This document shows, one piece after another, positions 24,908 to 33,221 of a DNA stretch of 64,000 nucleotides; the stretch's first letter is position 1; each line of letters begins with the position of its first letter. The stretch is from Miltoncostaea sp963770865 (GTDB taxonomy: Bacteria > Actinomycetota > Thermoleophilia > Miltoncostaeales > Miltoncostaeaceae). The stretch is taken from contig CAVYRD010000002.1 in assembly GCA_963770865.1 (NCBI GenBank), positions 62,001 to 126,000 on the forward strand. The letters run 5' to 3'. Below the pieces are notes generated by a model that saw only the letters and a program-made list of their open reading frames with translations, was not told the DNA's origin and did no database searches. The translations under genes were made by a program, and so were the position numbers.

Positions 24908-25281
24908 CGATCGACGAGCTGCTCGCCGCCGCGCGCGCCCGCCTGGTGCGTCTCGATCCGGCCGCGGCGCGGGACGCCGCCGACGCGGGCGGCCTGATCG
25001 TGGACATCCGCTCCGAGGTCCAGCGCGCCGAGCAGGGGCTCGTGCCCGGGGCGCGCTTCGTGCCCCGCAACGTGCTCGAGTGGCGGGCCGACCCGTCGTC
25101 CGCCCACCGCGACCCGGCGCTGGCGGTGGACGGCCCGTTGATCCTGATGTGCGCCGAGGGCTACCAGTCGAGCCTGGCGGCGGCGACGCTGCAGGACCTC
25201 GGCATCCGCAACGCGACCGACATGGCCGGCGGCTTCGCGGCCTGGGCCGCCGCCGGCCTGCCCGTGACGCCGTGCCCGTGA
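24904..25281 (+). CDS. Rhodanese-like domain protein
   Basis: A 125-residue single rhodanese domain. The active-site loop is CAEGYQSS (Cys in LILMCAEGYQ), with the entry motif GLIVDIRSEVQRAEQGLVPG and the end GGFAAWAAAGLPVTP. It can carry sulfur as a persulfide or act as a small phosphatase-like protein. GTGA overlaps on both sides place it in translation coupling with the CDF-like and methyltransferase genes. Beside a DUF59 protein and two Fe-S regulators, a sulfur-transfer role is attractive but inferred. Confidence 0.9.
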   Translation: MTIDELLAAARARLVRLDPAAARDAADAGGLIVDIRSEVQRAEQGLVPGARFVPRNVLEWRADPSSAHRDPALAVDGPLILMCAEGYQSSLAAATLQDLGIRNATDMAGGFAAWAAAGLPVTPCP

Positions 25282-25919
25282 TCTCCACCGCCGACCGGGA
25301 GGACCACTGGGACCGCAGGTACGCGGCCGGCGCCGAGCGGGTCAGCTGGGCCGAGCGCGCCCCGCGCGCCTCGCTGGAGATGATCGCCCTGACCGGCGCG
25401 GGGCCCGCGGCCTCGGTGCTGGACGTCGGCGGGGGCGCCTCCCCGCTGGCCGGCGCGCTCCTCGACCGGGGCTTCGCCGACGTCTCGGTGCTCGACGTGT
25501 CGGAGGTCGCGCTGCAGGTCGCGCGCGGCGGCCTCGGCCCCCGGGCGGACCAGGTCACCTGGATCGCGGCCGACGTCCTGGAATGGACCCCGGAGCGCCG
25601 GTTCGATCTTTGGCACGACCGGGCGCTCCTCCACTTCCTGGTCGACCCCGACGAGCGGGCGCGGTACGTCGCGACGGCCCTGACGGCGGTCCCGCCCGGC
25701 GGTCACCTCGTCATCGGCGCCTTCGCCGAGAACGGGCCGCAGACGTGCTCCGGGCTGCCGGTCGCGCGCTACGGGGCCGACGCGCTGGCGGCCGTCTTCG
25801 GCCCGGGGGTCGAGGCGATCGCCGCGCGCCGGGACGTGCATCGCACCCCCGGAGGCGCGCTCCAGGCCTTCACCTGGGTCGCGCTCCGGGTCGCGGCGGG
25901 GCTCACAGCGGGATCGTGA
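25278..25919 (+). CDS. Class I SAM-dependent methyltransferase
   Basis: A 213-residue class I methyltransferase. The SAM-binding motif I is VLDVGGGASPLAGALLDRG, the acidic motif II follows in VSVLDVSEVAL, and later motifs appear as FDLWHDRALLHFLVD and VPPGGHLVIGAF. The opening DREDHWDRRYAAGAERVSW is typical of a subfamily that acts on small thiol, metalloid or amine substrates. GTG 25278 overlaps the rhodanese stop; GTG 25272 is also possible. The rhodanese-methyltransferase pairing suggests sulfur or metalloid chemistry. The 3' end overlaps the convergent VOC gene by 17 bp. Confidence 0.88.
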   Translation: MISTADREDHWDRRYAAGAERVSWAERAPRASLEMIALTGAGPAASVLDVGGGASPLAGALLDRGFADVSVLDVSEVALQVARGGLGPRADQVTWIAADVLEWTPERRFDLWHDRALLHFLVDPDERARYVATALTAVPPGGHLVIGAFAENGPQTCSGLPVARYGADALAAVFGPGVEAIAARRDVHRTPGGALQAFTWVALRVAAGLTAGS

Positions 25920-26322
25920 CCTGGGTGAGCCGCAGATGGTTGCCCGAGGGGTCGCGGAAGCCCGAGTCGATGCCGTAGGGGCGCTCCTCGGGCGGCTCGA
26001 CGAACTCCACGCCGCGGGCGCTCAGCTCCTCGTAGTCGGCGCGGCAGTCGCCGGTCGTGAGGAAGACCGTGCCGGCGAAGCCCTTGGCCATCAGGTCGCG
26101 CACCTGGTCGGCGGTGCCGTCGTCCATCACCGGCGGCCCGGGCACCAGCATCAGGACGATCGAGACGTCCTCCTGCCCGGCGGGGCCCACGGCGAGCCAG
26201 CGGAAGTCGCCCATCTCGGGAAGCGTCACGTCGGCGCGGACCTCCATGCCGACCTTCTCGGTGTAGAAGGCGAGGGCCTCGTCCTGGTCGTGGACCCAGA
26301 GCTGCGCGTTGGCGATCTTCAT
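25903..26322 (-). CDS. VOC family protein (glyoxalase-like)
   Basis: A 139-residue VOC domain with the family opening MKIANAQLWVHDQDEALAFY, a central FRWLAVGPAGQEDVSIVL and the ending YGIDSGFRDPSGNHLRLTQV. The last motif holds the usual Glu/Asp-proximal metal-side residues of extradiol-dioxygenase-like folds. Substrate unknown. It lies 41 bp upstream of the AraC gene's stop, on the same strand, with the AraC gene transcribed first, so the two may be read together. Its 3' end overlaps the methyltransferase. Confidence 0.87.
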   Translation of the reverse strand: MKIANAQLWVHDQDEALAFYTEKVGMEVRADVTLPEMGDFRWLAVGPAGQEDVSIVLMLVPGPPVMDDGTADQVRDLMAKGFAGTVFLTTGDCRADYEELSARGVEFVEPPEERPYGIDSGFRDPSGNHLRLTQVTIPL

Positions 26323-26363
26323 CGTGTCCCCCCGTTCGTTCGGTCGCGGATCGTGGGGCGATG

Positions 26364-26798
26364 CTAGGCCGGTCGCGGCGCGGGATCTTCTCGAAAAGTC
26401 CGGTGTCGCGGGCGGCCGTGGGCGCGGACGATGCAGGCGGGCACCCGCGCCAGGTCGGCGGCCGGCGGGAAGGCCGCGCGGTAGGCGCGCGGGGACATGC
26501 CGTAGGTCCGCGTGAAGCTCGTCGTGAACGAGCCGAGGCTGCTCAGGCCGACGGCCAGGCAGATGTCGGTGACCGACCGGTCGGTGGTGCGCAGCAGGGC
26601 CGCGGCGCGCTCGAGGCGGCGGGTGAGCAGGTAGGCGTGCGGCGTCTCGCCGAACGCCCGGCGGAACTCGGCGATGAAGTGGGCCCGCGAGAGGCCGGCG
26701 GCGCGCGCGAGGGCGTCGACGTCGAGCGGCTCGGCGTAGCGGCGGTCGGCGAGGTCGCGTGCGCGCAGCAGGTGGCGGGCGGTGGGGACGACGGCCAT
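26364..26798 (-). CDS. AraC-family transcriptional regulator (DNA-binding domain only)
   Basis: A 144-residue protein that is almost entirely an AraC double-HTH domain: DVDALARAAGLSRAHFIAEF (first HTH), then VTDICLAVGLSSLGSFTTSF and RTYGMSPRAYRAAFPP (second HTH and signature). There is no separate ligand-binding domain, so it resembles SoxS/MarA-sized activators. A VOC gene follows on the same strand, a common AraC-VOC pairing that suggests local control. The start at ATG 26798 is the only one that keeps the first helix intact. Confidence 0.88.
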   Translation of the reverse strand: MAVVPTARHLLRARDLADRRYAEPLDVDALARAAGLSRAHFIAEFRRAFGETPHAYLLTRRLERAAALLRTTDRSVTDICLAVGLSSLGSFTTSFTRTYGMSPRAYRAAFPPAADLARVPACIVRAHGRPRHRTFREDPAPRPA

Positions 26799-26858
26799 GC
26801 GGGGATCATCGCGCCTCGCGCGGCGCCGGACCAACCGGGCGAGGCGTAACGTGCCCGC

Positions 26859-29582
26859 ATGACGACGGTGGACGTCGAGCTGCGCGACGGATCGACGGTG
26901 CGGGTGCGCCCGGTGAGGCCGGACGACCTGCAGGCACTGACCGCGCTCCTGCGCGACCTGTCCCCCGACGCACGGCGCTACCGCTTCTTCGGGCAGGTCG
27001 ACCTGGAGGGCGCCGCGCGCGCGATGGCCGTGGGCGGGGGCCCGGAGGACCACGCGCTCGTGGCGCTGACCGGCGTGCCGGAGCGGATCATCGGCCACGC
27101 CCAGTACCTGCGCGACCCGCGCTCGCGCGTGGCCGAGGTGGCCTTCACGGTGGCCGACGCGTTCCAGGGCCGCGGGCTCGGCACGCTGCTCCTGGCCCAC
27201 CTCGCCGAGCACGCCCACGCGGCGGGGGTGGAGGAGCTCGACGCCGAGGTGATGGCCGACAACCGCCGCATGATCGACATGTTCCGCGGCAGCGGCTTCC
27301 CCGTCATCCTGCGCCGCGAGCACGGGACGGCCTTCGTGCGCTTCCCGGCGTCGCTCGGCCCGACGGCCACGGCGGCCTTCGAGGCGCGCCAGCGCACGGC
27401 CGCCGCGGCGATGGTGCGGCGCATCCTGGCCCCGGGGTCGGTGGCGGTGATCGGCGCCTCGCGCTCGCGCGGCACCGTGGGCGGCGAGGTGCTGCACCAC
27501 CTGCGCGAGGGCGGCTACCCGGGCGTCATCCACCCCGTCAACAGCGCGGCCGACGTGGTGCAGGGGATGCCTGCGCTGAGGCGCGTCGAGGACCTGCCCG
27601 AGGGCGTCGACCTGGCCGTCATCGCGGTGCCGGTGGCCGGCGTGCTGGACGCCGCGCGGGCCTGCGGCGCGCGGGGGGTGGGCGCGCTCGTCGTGCTCTC
27701 GGCCGGCTTCGCGGAGGTCGGCGAGGCCGGTGCGGCGATCCAGAGCGACCTGCTCGGGGTGTGCCGCGCCACGGGCATGCGCCTGGTCGGGCCGAACTGC
27801 CTCGGCGTGATCAGCACGTCGCCCGAGGCGCCGCTGAACGCCACCTTCGCGAGCGACATGCCGCCGCGGGGCACCATCGGAATGCTCTCCCAGAGCGGGG
27901 GGCTCGGCATCGCGCTGCTCGAGCAGGCGCGCGAGCTCGGCATCGGACTGTCGTCGTTCGTGTCCGTCGGCAACAAGGCCGACGTCTCGGGCAACGACCT
28001 GCTGCGCTACTGGGAGGACGACCCGGCCACCCGGCTGGTGATGCTCTACCTCGAGTCGTTCGGCAACCCGCGCACCTTCGCCCGGGTGGCCCGGCGGCTG
28101 TCGCGATCCAAGCCCGTGGTGGCCGTCAAGAGCGGACGCGGCCGGGCGGGCGCGCGCGCCGCCAGCTCGCACACCGGGGCGCTCGTGTCCGGATCGGACG
28201 CGGCGGTTAACGCGCTCTTCCGCCAGTCCGGCGTGATCCGGGCGACCACGATGAGCGAGCAGTTCGCCGTGGCCAAGCTCCTGTCGGGCCAGCCGCTGCC
28301 CCCTGGGCGCCGGGTGGCGATCCTGACCAACGTCGGAGGGCCGGCGATCCTCTGCGCCGACGCCTGCGAGGCCGGCGGCCTGGACGTGGTGGAGCTGCCG
28401 TCGGCCCTGCGCGAGCGGCTGCGCGCCGTCGCCGCGCCCGAGGCGTCGGTCGGCAACCCGGTTGACCTGCTCGCCGCCGCGAGCGCCGAGGAGTTCGGCC
28501 GGGCGCTCGAGGAGCTGGTGTCGGGCGACGCCGTGGACGCCGTGATCGTGATCTACATCCAGCCGGGCCTCGGCAGTATGGGCGGGGAGGTGGCGGCCGA
28601 GGTGCGGGCCGTCGCGGAGCGCCTGCGGCCCCGCATCCCGGTCCTAGCGGTGCTCATGTCCGCCTCGGACCGGGAGGAGGCGCTCGCATCGGCCGGCCCG
28701 GGGGCGCCGCCGGTGTACGCCTACCCCGAGGAGGCGGCGCTGGCCCTCGCGCGCGTGTCGCGCTACGCCGAGTGGCGGTCGCACCCGCCCGGCATGGTGC
28801 CCGAGCTCCCCGGCACCCGGCCGGAGCACGCCGCCACCCTGCTGTCGGCCGCCACCCTCGCGGGGTCGGAGTGGCTCACCGCGCAGGAGATCGCCGCGCT
28901 CTTCGCCTGCTACGGCCTGCCGCTCGTCGAGACGCGGCGGGCGGGCGACCCGGCCGAGGCCGGGGCCGCGGCGGGCGCGATCGGCGGCCCGGTGGCGCTG
29001 AAGGCGGTGGCGCCGGGCCTGGTCCACAAGTCGGACGTGGGCGCCGTGCGCCTCGGCCTGGAGGGGGAGGCGGCCGTGACCGCCGCCGCGCGGGCGATGT
29101 CGCAGAGCCTCGCGGACCTCGGCCATCGCGTGGAGGGGTTCCTGGTGCAGCCGATGGTCGCGGGCGGCGTGGAGATGCTCGTGGGCAGCAGCACCGACCC
29201 GCGGTTCGGCCCGGTCGTCGCCTGCGGGATGGGCGGCACCGGGGCGGAGGTGCTCCGCGACGTCGCGGTGCGCCTGACGCCTCTCACCGACCTCGCCGCC
29301 CACATGATGCTCCGCGAGCTCCGGATGCTGCCGCTGCTCGAGGGCTACCGCGGCGCGCCCGCGTGCGACATCGGGGCGATCGAGGAGCTGGTGCTGCGCG
29401 TGGCGGCGATGGTCCATGCGCATCCGCAGATCATGGAGCTCGACTGCAACCCGGTCTCGGTCACCCCGGAGCGGATCGTGATCCTGGACGCCCGCGTGCG
29501 CGTGGCCGCCGCCCCGGACCCGGTGCCCTGGCCCTCGCTCGGCGCCGCGCCACCGGTCGAGTGGGCGGCGGGCGCCTCGTGA
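26859..29582 (+). CDS. Pat-type protein lysine acetyltransferase: GNAT fused to NDP-forming acyl-CoA synthetase-like domain
   Basis: A 907-residue fusion. Residues ~1-165 form a GNAT domain with the acetyl-CoA loop QGRGLGTLLL. Then come a CoA-binding Rossmann domain (VAVIGASRSRGTVGGEVLHH), a succinyl-CoA ligase-like domain (QSGGLGIALLEQARELG, SSHTGALVSGSDAAVNALF) and a C-terminal ATP-grasp (VALKAVAPGLVHKSDVGAVR). The GNAT-first order matches the actinobacterial Pat type (Streptomyces PatA); enterobacterial Pat has the reverse order. Such enzymes acetylate and silence acetyl-CoA synthetase and other targets. The His of SSHTGA, phosphorylated in true ADP-forming synthetases, is present, so residual ligase activity cannot be excluded. 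It overlaps the deacetylase gene by 4 bp. Confidence 0.92.
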   Translation: MTTVDVELRDGSTVRVRPVRPDDLQALTALLRDLSPDARRYRFFGQVDLEGAARAMAVGGGPEDHALVALTGVPERIIGHAQYLRDPRSRVAEVAFTVADAFQGRGLGTLLLAHLAEHAHAAGVEELDAEVMADNRRMIDMFRGSGFPVILRREHGTAFVRFPASLGPTATAAFEARQRTAAAAMVRRILAPGSVAVIGASRSRGTVGGEVLHHLREGGYPGVIHPVNSAADVVQGMPALRRVEDLPEGVDLAVIAVPVAGVLDAARACGARGVGALVVLSAGFAEVGEAGAAIQSDLLGVCRATGMRLVGPNCLGVISTSPEAPLNATFASDMPPRGTIGMLSQSGGLGIALLEQARELGIGLSSFVSVGNKADVSGNDLLRYWEDDPATRLVMLYLESFGNPRTFARVARRLSRSKPVVAVKSGRGRAGARAASSHTGALVSGSDAAVNALFRQSGVIRATTMSEQFAVAKLLSGQPLPPGRRVAILTNVGGPAILCADACEAGGLDVVELPSALRERLRAVAAPEASVGNPVDLLAAASAEEFGRALEELVSGDAVDAVIVIYIQPGLGSMGGEVAAEVRAVAERLRPRIPVLAVLMSASDREEALASAGPGAPPVYAYPEEAALALARVSRYAEWRSHPPGMVPELPGTRPEHAATLLSAATLAGSEWLTAQEIAALFACYGLPLVETRRAGDPAEAGAAAGAIGGPVALKAVAPGLVHKSDVGAVRLGLEGEAAVTAAARAMSQSLADLGHRVEGFLVQPMVAGGVEMLVGSSTDPRFGPVVACGMGGTGAEVLRDVAVRLTPLTDLAAHMMLRELRMLPLLEGYRGAPACDIGAIEELVLRVAAMVHAHPQIMELDCNPVSVTPERIVILDARVRVAAAPDPVPWPSLGAAPPVEWAAGAS

Positions 29583-30589
29583 GCGCGCCCCTCTACCTCT
29601 CCCACCCCGCGAGCGCGGGGCACGACACCGGGCCGGGGCACCCCGAGCGCATCGCGCGCTTCACCGCGATCGAGGAGGAGCTCGCGCGGCGCGACTGGCT
29701 CGGCTGGGAGCGGCGCGAGGCGCCCGCCGCCACCGAGGCTCAGCTCACGGCGGTGCACACGGAGGCCCACGTCACCGCCGTGCGGCAGATGAGCGCGGCG
29801 GGCGGAGGGGCCTTCGACCCCGAGACGCCGGTGAGCGCCGGCTCGTGGGCCGCGGCGCTCCACGCGGCCGGCGGCGCCTGCGCGATGGCCGAGGCGCTGC
29901 TCGCCCATGAAGCGCCGGTCGCCTTCAGCGCGGCCCGCCCGCCCGGGCACCACGCGCGCGCGGCCGGCACGTCCGGCTTCTGCCTGCTGAACAGCGTCGC
30001 CGTCGCCGCGCGGCACGCCCTCGACGCCCTCGGCGCCGAGCGGGTGATGATCATCGACTGGGACGTCCACCACGGCGACGGCACCAACGAGATCTTCCGC
30101 CGCACCGACGCGGTGCTCTACGCGAGCATCCACCAGGCCGGGATCTTCCCGGGCACCGGGCCGCTCCTCGACGTCGGCGCCGGCTCCGGCGAGGGGTTCT
30201 CGATCAACCTCCCCGTCCCCGCCGGCTCGGACGAGGACGCGTGGCTGTCGCTGCTGGAGTGGATCGTGGTGCCCGCCGGCGCCGAGTTCCAGCCCGACCT
30301 GATCCTGATCTCCGCCGGCTACGACGCCCACCGCGACGACCCGCTGGCCGGCTGCATGCTGGAGACGGGGACCTTCGCCGAGATGGCCCGGCACGTCCGC
30401 GTGCTCGGAGAGGCCACCGGCGCCCCGGTCGGCGCGGTGTTGGAGGGCGGCTACGACCTGGCCGCCCTCGCCGGGTCGGTCGCCGCCACGATGGAGGGCC
30501 TCGCCGACGGAGCGGAGCCCCGCTCCGTCTCCCCGGACTTCGCCACCTCCCGCGCCGCCTCCCAGATCGGTCACTTCTGGGTCCTCTGA
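29579..30589 (+). CDS. Histone deacetylase-family (AcuC-like) protein deacetylase
   Basis: A 336-residue zinc-dependent deacetylase of the arginase/HDAC fold. The catalytic His pair is in ARPPGHHARAAGTSGFCLLN and the zinc ligands are D-x-H in IIDWDVHHGDGTNEIF plus the Asp of SAGYDAHRDDPLAG; the transition-state Tyr sits in LEGGYDLAALAGS. A GTG at 29579 overlaps the acetyltransferase stop (GTGA). Paired with a Pat enzyme it most likely removes lysine acetylation from the same targets, as AcuC does for acetyl-CoA synthetase in Bacillus. Polyamine or acetoin-related deacetylation is an alternative. Confidence 0.93.
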   Translation: MSAPLYLSHPASAGHDTGPGHPERIARFTAIEEELARRDWLGWERREAPAATEAQLTAVHTEAHVTAVRQMSAAGGGAFDPETPVSAGSWAAALHAAGGACAMAEALLAHEAPVAFSAARPPGHHARAAGTSGFCLLNSVAVAARHALDALGAERVMIIDWDVHHGDGTNEIFRRTDAVLYASIHQAGIFPGTGPLLDVGAGSGEGFSINLPVPAGSDEDAWLSLLEWIVVPAGAEFQPDLILISAGYDAHRDDPLAGCMLETGTFAEMARHVRVLGEATGAPVGAVLEGGYDLAALAGSVAATMEGLADGAEPRSVSPDFATSRAASQIGHFWVL

Positions 30590-30669
30590 GGGGGCCTCGA
30601 GCCCGGTCGTCGGGTACCCCGAGGGGCACGGGGCCGCGCTCCGCGGCTCCGGCGTCGCGAGGAGGGACC

Positions 30670-30954
30670 GTGCCCAGCGAACGACAGGTCGCCGCCGCCC
30701 GGCGGAACGTGAAGAAGGCCCAGAAGGCGGCCGCCGAGAAGCGCACGATCGCCCACCTGCCCGAGTCCACGCGCCGCGACCTGCAGCGCGAGGCGCGCAA
30801 GGGGCGCTCCCGGGCCGGGCAGGCCGGCCACGCGCTCGAGGACCGCAACCGCGAGCAGCTCTACGAGGTCGCGCGCTGCCTGGAGATCCGCGGCCGCTCG
30901 CGGATGGACAAGTCGGAGCTCACCGCCGCGATCCGGAACGCGCGTGGGTCCTGA
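30670..30954 (+). CDS. Small basic protein with Rho N-terminal (SAP-like) module
   Basis: A 94-residue, highly charged protein. The C-terminal ~40 residues (NREQLYEVARCLEIRGRSRM then DKSELTAAIR) match the Rho_N/SAP-like helix-extended-loop-helix found in Rho termination factor and small stress proteins, suggesting nucleic acid binding. The N-terminal half is lysine- and arginine-rich with heptad character (AAARRNVKKAQKAAAEKR). A GTG at 30670 is preceded by GAGGAGGG with ideal spacing. Its 3' end overlaps the convergent UspA gene by 35 bp. Confidence 0.8.
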   Translation: MPSERQVAAARRNVKKAQKAAAEKRTIAHLPESTRRDLQREARKGRSRAGQAGHALEDRNREQLYEVARCLEIRGRSRMDKSELTAAIRNARGS

Positions 30955-31351
30955 GGCGCTCGGGCCGCTCGCGGACGACGAGCACGTCGCACGGCGCGCG
31001 GCGGGCCATGCGCTCGCCCGCGTGCCCGCCGACGACGATCACGTCCGCGTCCAGCCGGTGGGCCGCCGCGAGCGTCTCGCCGACGGTGCCGCCGCAGGCC
31101 GCGATCGGGCGGGCTGCGATGCCGCGACCGGCCAGCAGCCGCGAGGCCTCCGCGAGCAGCCGGGCCTGGCGCGCGCGCTCCTTGGTGGTGGGCGCGAGGC
31201 GTGCGCTTATGCCCGGCTCCGGCATGACGTTGAGGACGTCCACCAGGTCGTCAGGGCCGGCAAGGTCGGCGGCGCGATCGAGGGCGCGCCGCGCGTCGGC
31301 GGAGCCGTCGTACGGCACGAGCAGGTGGCGCGGATGGGCGATCCATGACAT
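30920..31351 (-). CDS. UspA-family universal stress protein
   Basis: A 143-residue single Usp domain. It opens HLLVPYDGSADARRALDRAA with the ATP-contacting Asp, and the ATP-binding loop reads VIVVGGHAGERMARRAPCDV, followed by LVVRE; this is a G-x2-G-x(n)-G-(S/T)-like pattern with a changed last Gly/Ser. Usp proteins respond to stress, hypoxia or energy limitation. In many actinobacteria they accompany nitrate respiration, but no shared site was seen here. The C-terminus overlaps the convergent Rho_N-like gene. Confidence 0.9.
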   Translation of the reverse strand: MSWIAHPRHLLVPYDGSADARRALDRAADLAGPDDLVDVLNVMPEPGISARLAPTTKERARQARLLAEASRLLAGRGIAARPIAACGGTVGETLAAAHRLDADVIVVGGHAGERMARRAPCDVLVVRERPERLRTHARSGSRR

Positions 31352-31369
31352 GACCCGAGCGTAGGACGA

Positions 31370-31422
31370 CCGCCGTCAACGCTGCGTCCAGATGGCCGCG
31401 GCCGCCGTCAAGATTGCGTCAA
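31370..31422 (+). repeat. Imperfect 21-bp direct repeat upstream of uspA
   Basis: CCGCCGTCAA at 31370-31379 and again at 31402-31411, each followed by three bases and then TGCGTC. Centre-to-centre spacing is 32 bp, about three helical turns. It lies just upstream of the uspA start, so it could be a tandem regulator site. Confidence 0.35.
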
Positions 31423-31430
31423 AGGGTCCC

Positions 31431-31725
31431 TCAGAGGGGGATCTGCTCTCCCACCTGAACGGTCCGTTCGGGTGGGAGGCCGAAGTACTCGACCGGGCTC
31501 GCGGCGTTGCGGGCGACGGTGGCGAAGAGCTTCTTGCGCCAGCGGGCCTCGCCCGTCCTGCCCGTGGGCTGGATGGTGATGTGGGACAGGAAGTAGGTGG
31601 CGTGCGCGGGATCGACGTCGCACTCGAGGCCCTGGGCGCGGGCGAGGCGCAGCGCCTGGGGCACGGCGGGCCGGTCCTGGAAGCCGATCCTCGCCGTCAC
31701 GTGGACGATCCCGTCCCGATCGGCC
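31431..31725 (-). pseudogene. C-terminal remnant of a Kup-type potassium transporter
   Basis: About 95 codons remain, matching the cytoplasmic C-terminus of Kup potassium uptake proteins: GIVHVTARIGFQDRPAVPQA, then ATYFLSHITIQPTGR, then KKLFATVARNAASPVEYFGL and the terminal VQVGEQIPL. The membrane part (~500 residues) is absent; upstream the sequence changes at about 31720 into an unrelated MFS fragment on the other strand. The intact stop and well-kept reading frame suggest a recent loss. No function is expected. Confidence 0.75.
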
Positions 31726-31967
31726 TCGCGCTGATGGCGGCCGCCCTGGCGATCCTCGCCGGGCTGTCCGGCGACCCCTCGCGCGGCGCCGTGTCGGCCG
31801 CGCTCGCGCTCTTCGGCCTCGGCTTCGGCATGGTCGGCCAGCTCCTGGTGACCACCGTGCAGAACGACGTCGAGCAGCGCGAGCTGGGCGTCGCGACGGC
31901 CATCGCCGGCTTCTTCCGCGCCCTGGGCGGCGCCCCGGCGGCCCAGGCCGCTGGGGGCGGGCGATGA
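31715..31967 (+). pseudogene. Internal fragment of an MFS (DHA2-type) transporter
   Basis: About 84 codons resemble two helices and the loop of an EmrB/QacA-type exporter: GLALMAAALAILAGLSGDPS, ALALFGLGFGMVGQLLVTTV, QNDVEQRELGVATAIAGFFR. The last block aligns with QNAVRYEDLGAATSGATLFR in the intact exporter at 37653-39653. Both the N-terminal two thirds and the C-terminus are missing. It runs head-on into the kup remnant at ~31720 and its stop overlaps the next start by ATGA, so two deletions have joined three genes here. Confidence 0.7.
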
Positions 31968-32299
31968 GGGACTCCGGCGACCTCTACGGCTGGCTCGTGT
32001 TCCTGCACGTCCTGGCCGCGACGATCTGGATCGGCGGCGTCGCGATGATCACGGCGCTCGGCCTGCGGGTCCTGCGCCTGCACGACGCCGCCTTCACCGC
32101 CCGCTTCCTGGACAGCCTGCGCGTGGTGGGCCCGGCGCTGATGGCGCCCGCGCCCATCGTCCTGCTGGGCCTCGGCATCGGGATGGTGGCCGACAGCCCG
32201 GCGTGGGGCTGGGATCAGGACTGGATCCGCATCGGGACCGGCCTGTTCGCGGCGGTCTTCCTGGTCGCCTGCCGGGATGCGGCCCTCCGTGGAAGGTAG
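31964..32299 (+). CDS. CopD/DUF2269-like membrane protein, probably truncated
   Basis: A 111-residue protein with three hydrophobic helices. WLVFLHVLAATIWIGGVAMI is the typical first helix of DUF2269/CopD-like proteins, with the conserved His and W-x-G-G. The family usually has four helices in ~150 residues; here the frame ends soon after the third (IGTGLFAAVFLVACRD), so the C-terminus is likely lost, in line with the gene remnants just upstream. It could still be expressed, as its ATG overlaps the preceding TGA. Confidence 0.6.
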   Translation: MRDSGDLYGWLVFLHVLAATIWIGGVAMITALGLRVLRLHDAAFTARFLDSLRVVGPALMAPAPIVLLGLGIGMVADSPAWGWDQDWIRIGTGLFAAVFLVACRDAALRGR

Positions 32300-32360
32300 G
32301 GGGCCGCGCTTTGGCCTCAGGGCCGAGGGCGCGCCGCGGGCGCCCGCCTACCGTCGGTGG

Positions 32361-33155
32361 ATGCCGTCGCTCACCCTGCCCGTCGCCCGCCCGGTCATCG
32401 GGATCTCCACGTCGGAGCTGCGCACGCCCGAGAGGGTGGTGCCGATGCCCGAGGGCGAGCCGGTGCGCCGGGAGATGGCGCTCGGGCTCGTCTACGTCAA
32501 CGCGGTCTTCCAGGCCGGCGGGCTGCCGGTCATCCTCCCTCCCCTGACGCCCGGGTTCGCCGCCTCGCTGCTCGACGGCGTGGACGGCCTCTGCATCCCG
32601 GGCGGCCCGGACATCCACCCGGGCCTCTACGGCGCAGAGGTCCACCCGATGCTCGGCCCCACCGAGCCCGAGCTCGACGCCTTCGAGCTGGCGCTGGTCA
32701 CCGAGGCGCTCGCGCGGTACATGCCGGTGCTGGGCATCTGCCGGGGCGCCCAGATGATCAACGTGGCGGCCGGCGGGACGCTCCACCAGCACCTTCCGGC
32801 CTGCGTCGGGGGCGACCTGGCCCACCGCCAGGACGCCGACATGGCGCGGCCGACGCACCCCGTCGCGGTGGCGCCGGGCTCGCGGCTCGCCGGGGCGCTC
32901 GGGCGCGAGGCCGCCGAGGTCAACTCGCTCCACCACCAGGCGGTCAACCGCCTGGGCGAGGGGCTCGTGGCCGTGGCGTGGGCCCCCGACGGCGTGGTGG
33001 AGGCGGTCGAGGGCGCGGACGACGCGTTCCTGCTCGGCGTCCAGTGGCACGCGGAGGGGATGACCGACCGGGCCGAGGAGCGGCTGCTGCTGTCGGCGTT
33101 CGTCAACGCGGCCTCGCAGCGGGTGGCGTGCGGGGAGGCCCGGGCCGCGGCCTGA
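32361..33155 (+). CDS. Class I glutamine amidotransferase-like gamma-glutamyl hydrolase (PuuD-like)
   Basis: A 264-residue member of the peptidase C26 family. It opens PVIGISTSELRTPE, carries the glycine-rich GLCIPGGPDIHPGLYG, the nucleophile elbow LGICRGAQMINVAAGG (catalytic Cys) and the catalytic His-x-Glu in GVQWHAEGM. Such enzymes hydrolyse gamma-glutamyl conjugates, for example gamma-glutamyl-GABA in putrescine breakdown. No other puu gene is nearby. ATG 32361 is preferred because the conserved strand begins 12 residues later; an upstream in-frame ATG would add a poor Arg-rich leader. Confidence 0.9.
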   Translation: MPSLTLPVARPVIGISTSELRTPERVVPMPEGEPVRREMALGLVYVNAVFQAGGLPVILPPLTPGFAASLLDGVDGLCIPGGPDIHPGLYGAEVHPMLGPTEPELDAFELALVTEALARYMPVLGICRGAQMINVAAGGTLHQHLPACVGGDLAHRQDADMARPTHPVAVAPGSRLAGALGREAAEVNSLHHQAVNRLGEGLVAVAWAPDGVVEAVEGADDAFLLGVQWHAEGMTDRAEERLLLSAFVNAASQRVACGEARAAA

Positions 33156-33221
33156 CGAGGGCCCGGCGCGGGCGGGCCTGGCAGGCTCCCCGGGGACCGC
33201 CCTGCCCGGAGGGCGGCGACC

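Noticed and set aside
31964..32299. Complete CopD protein
   Set aside because: It is about 40 residues short and lacks the last helix, so it is given as probably truncated.
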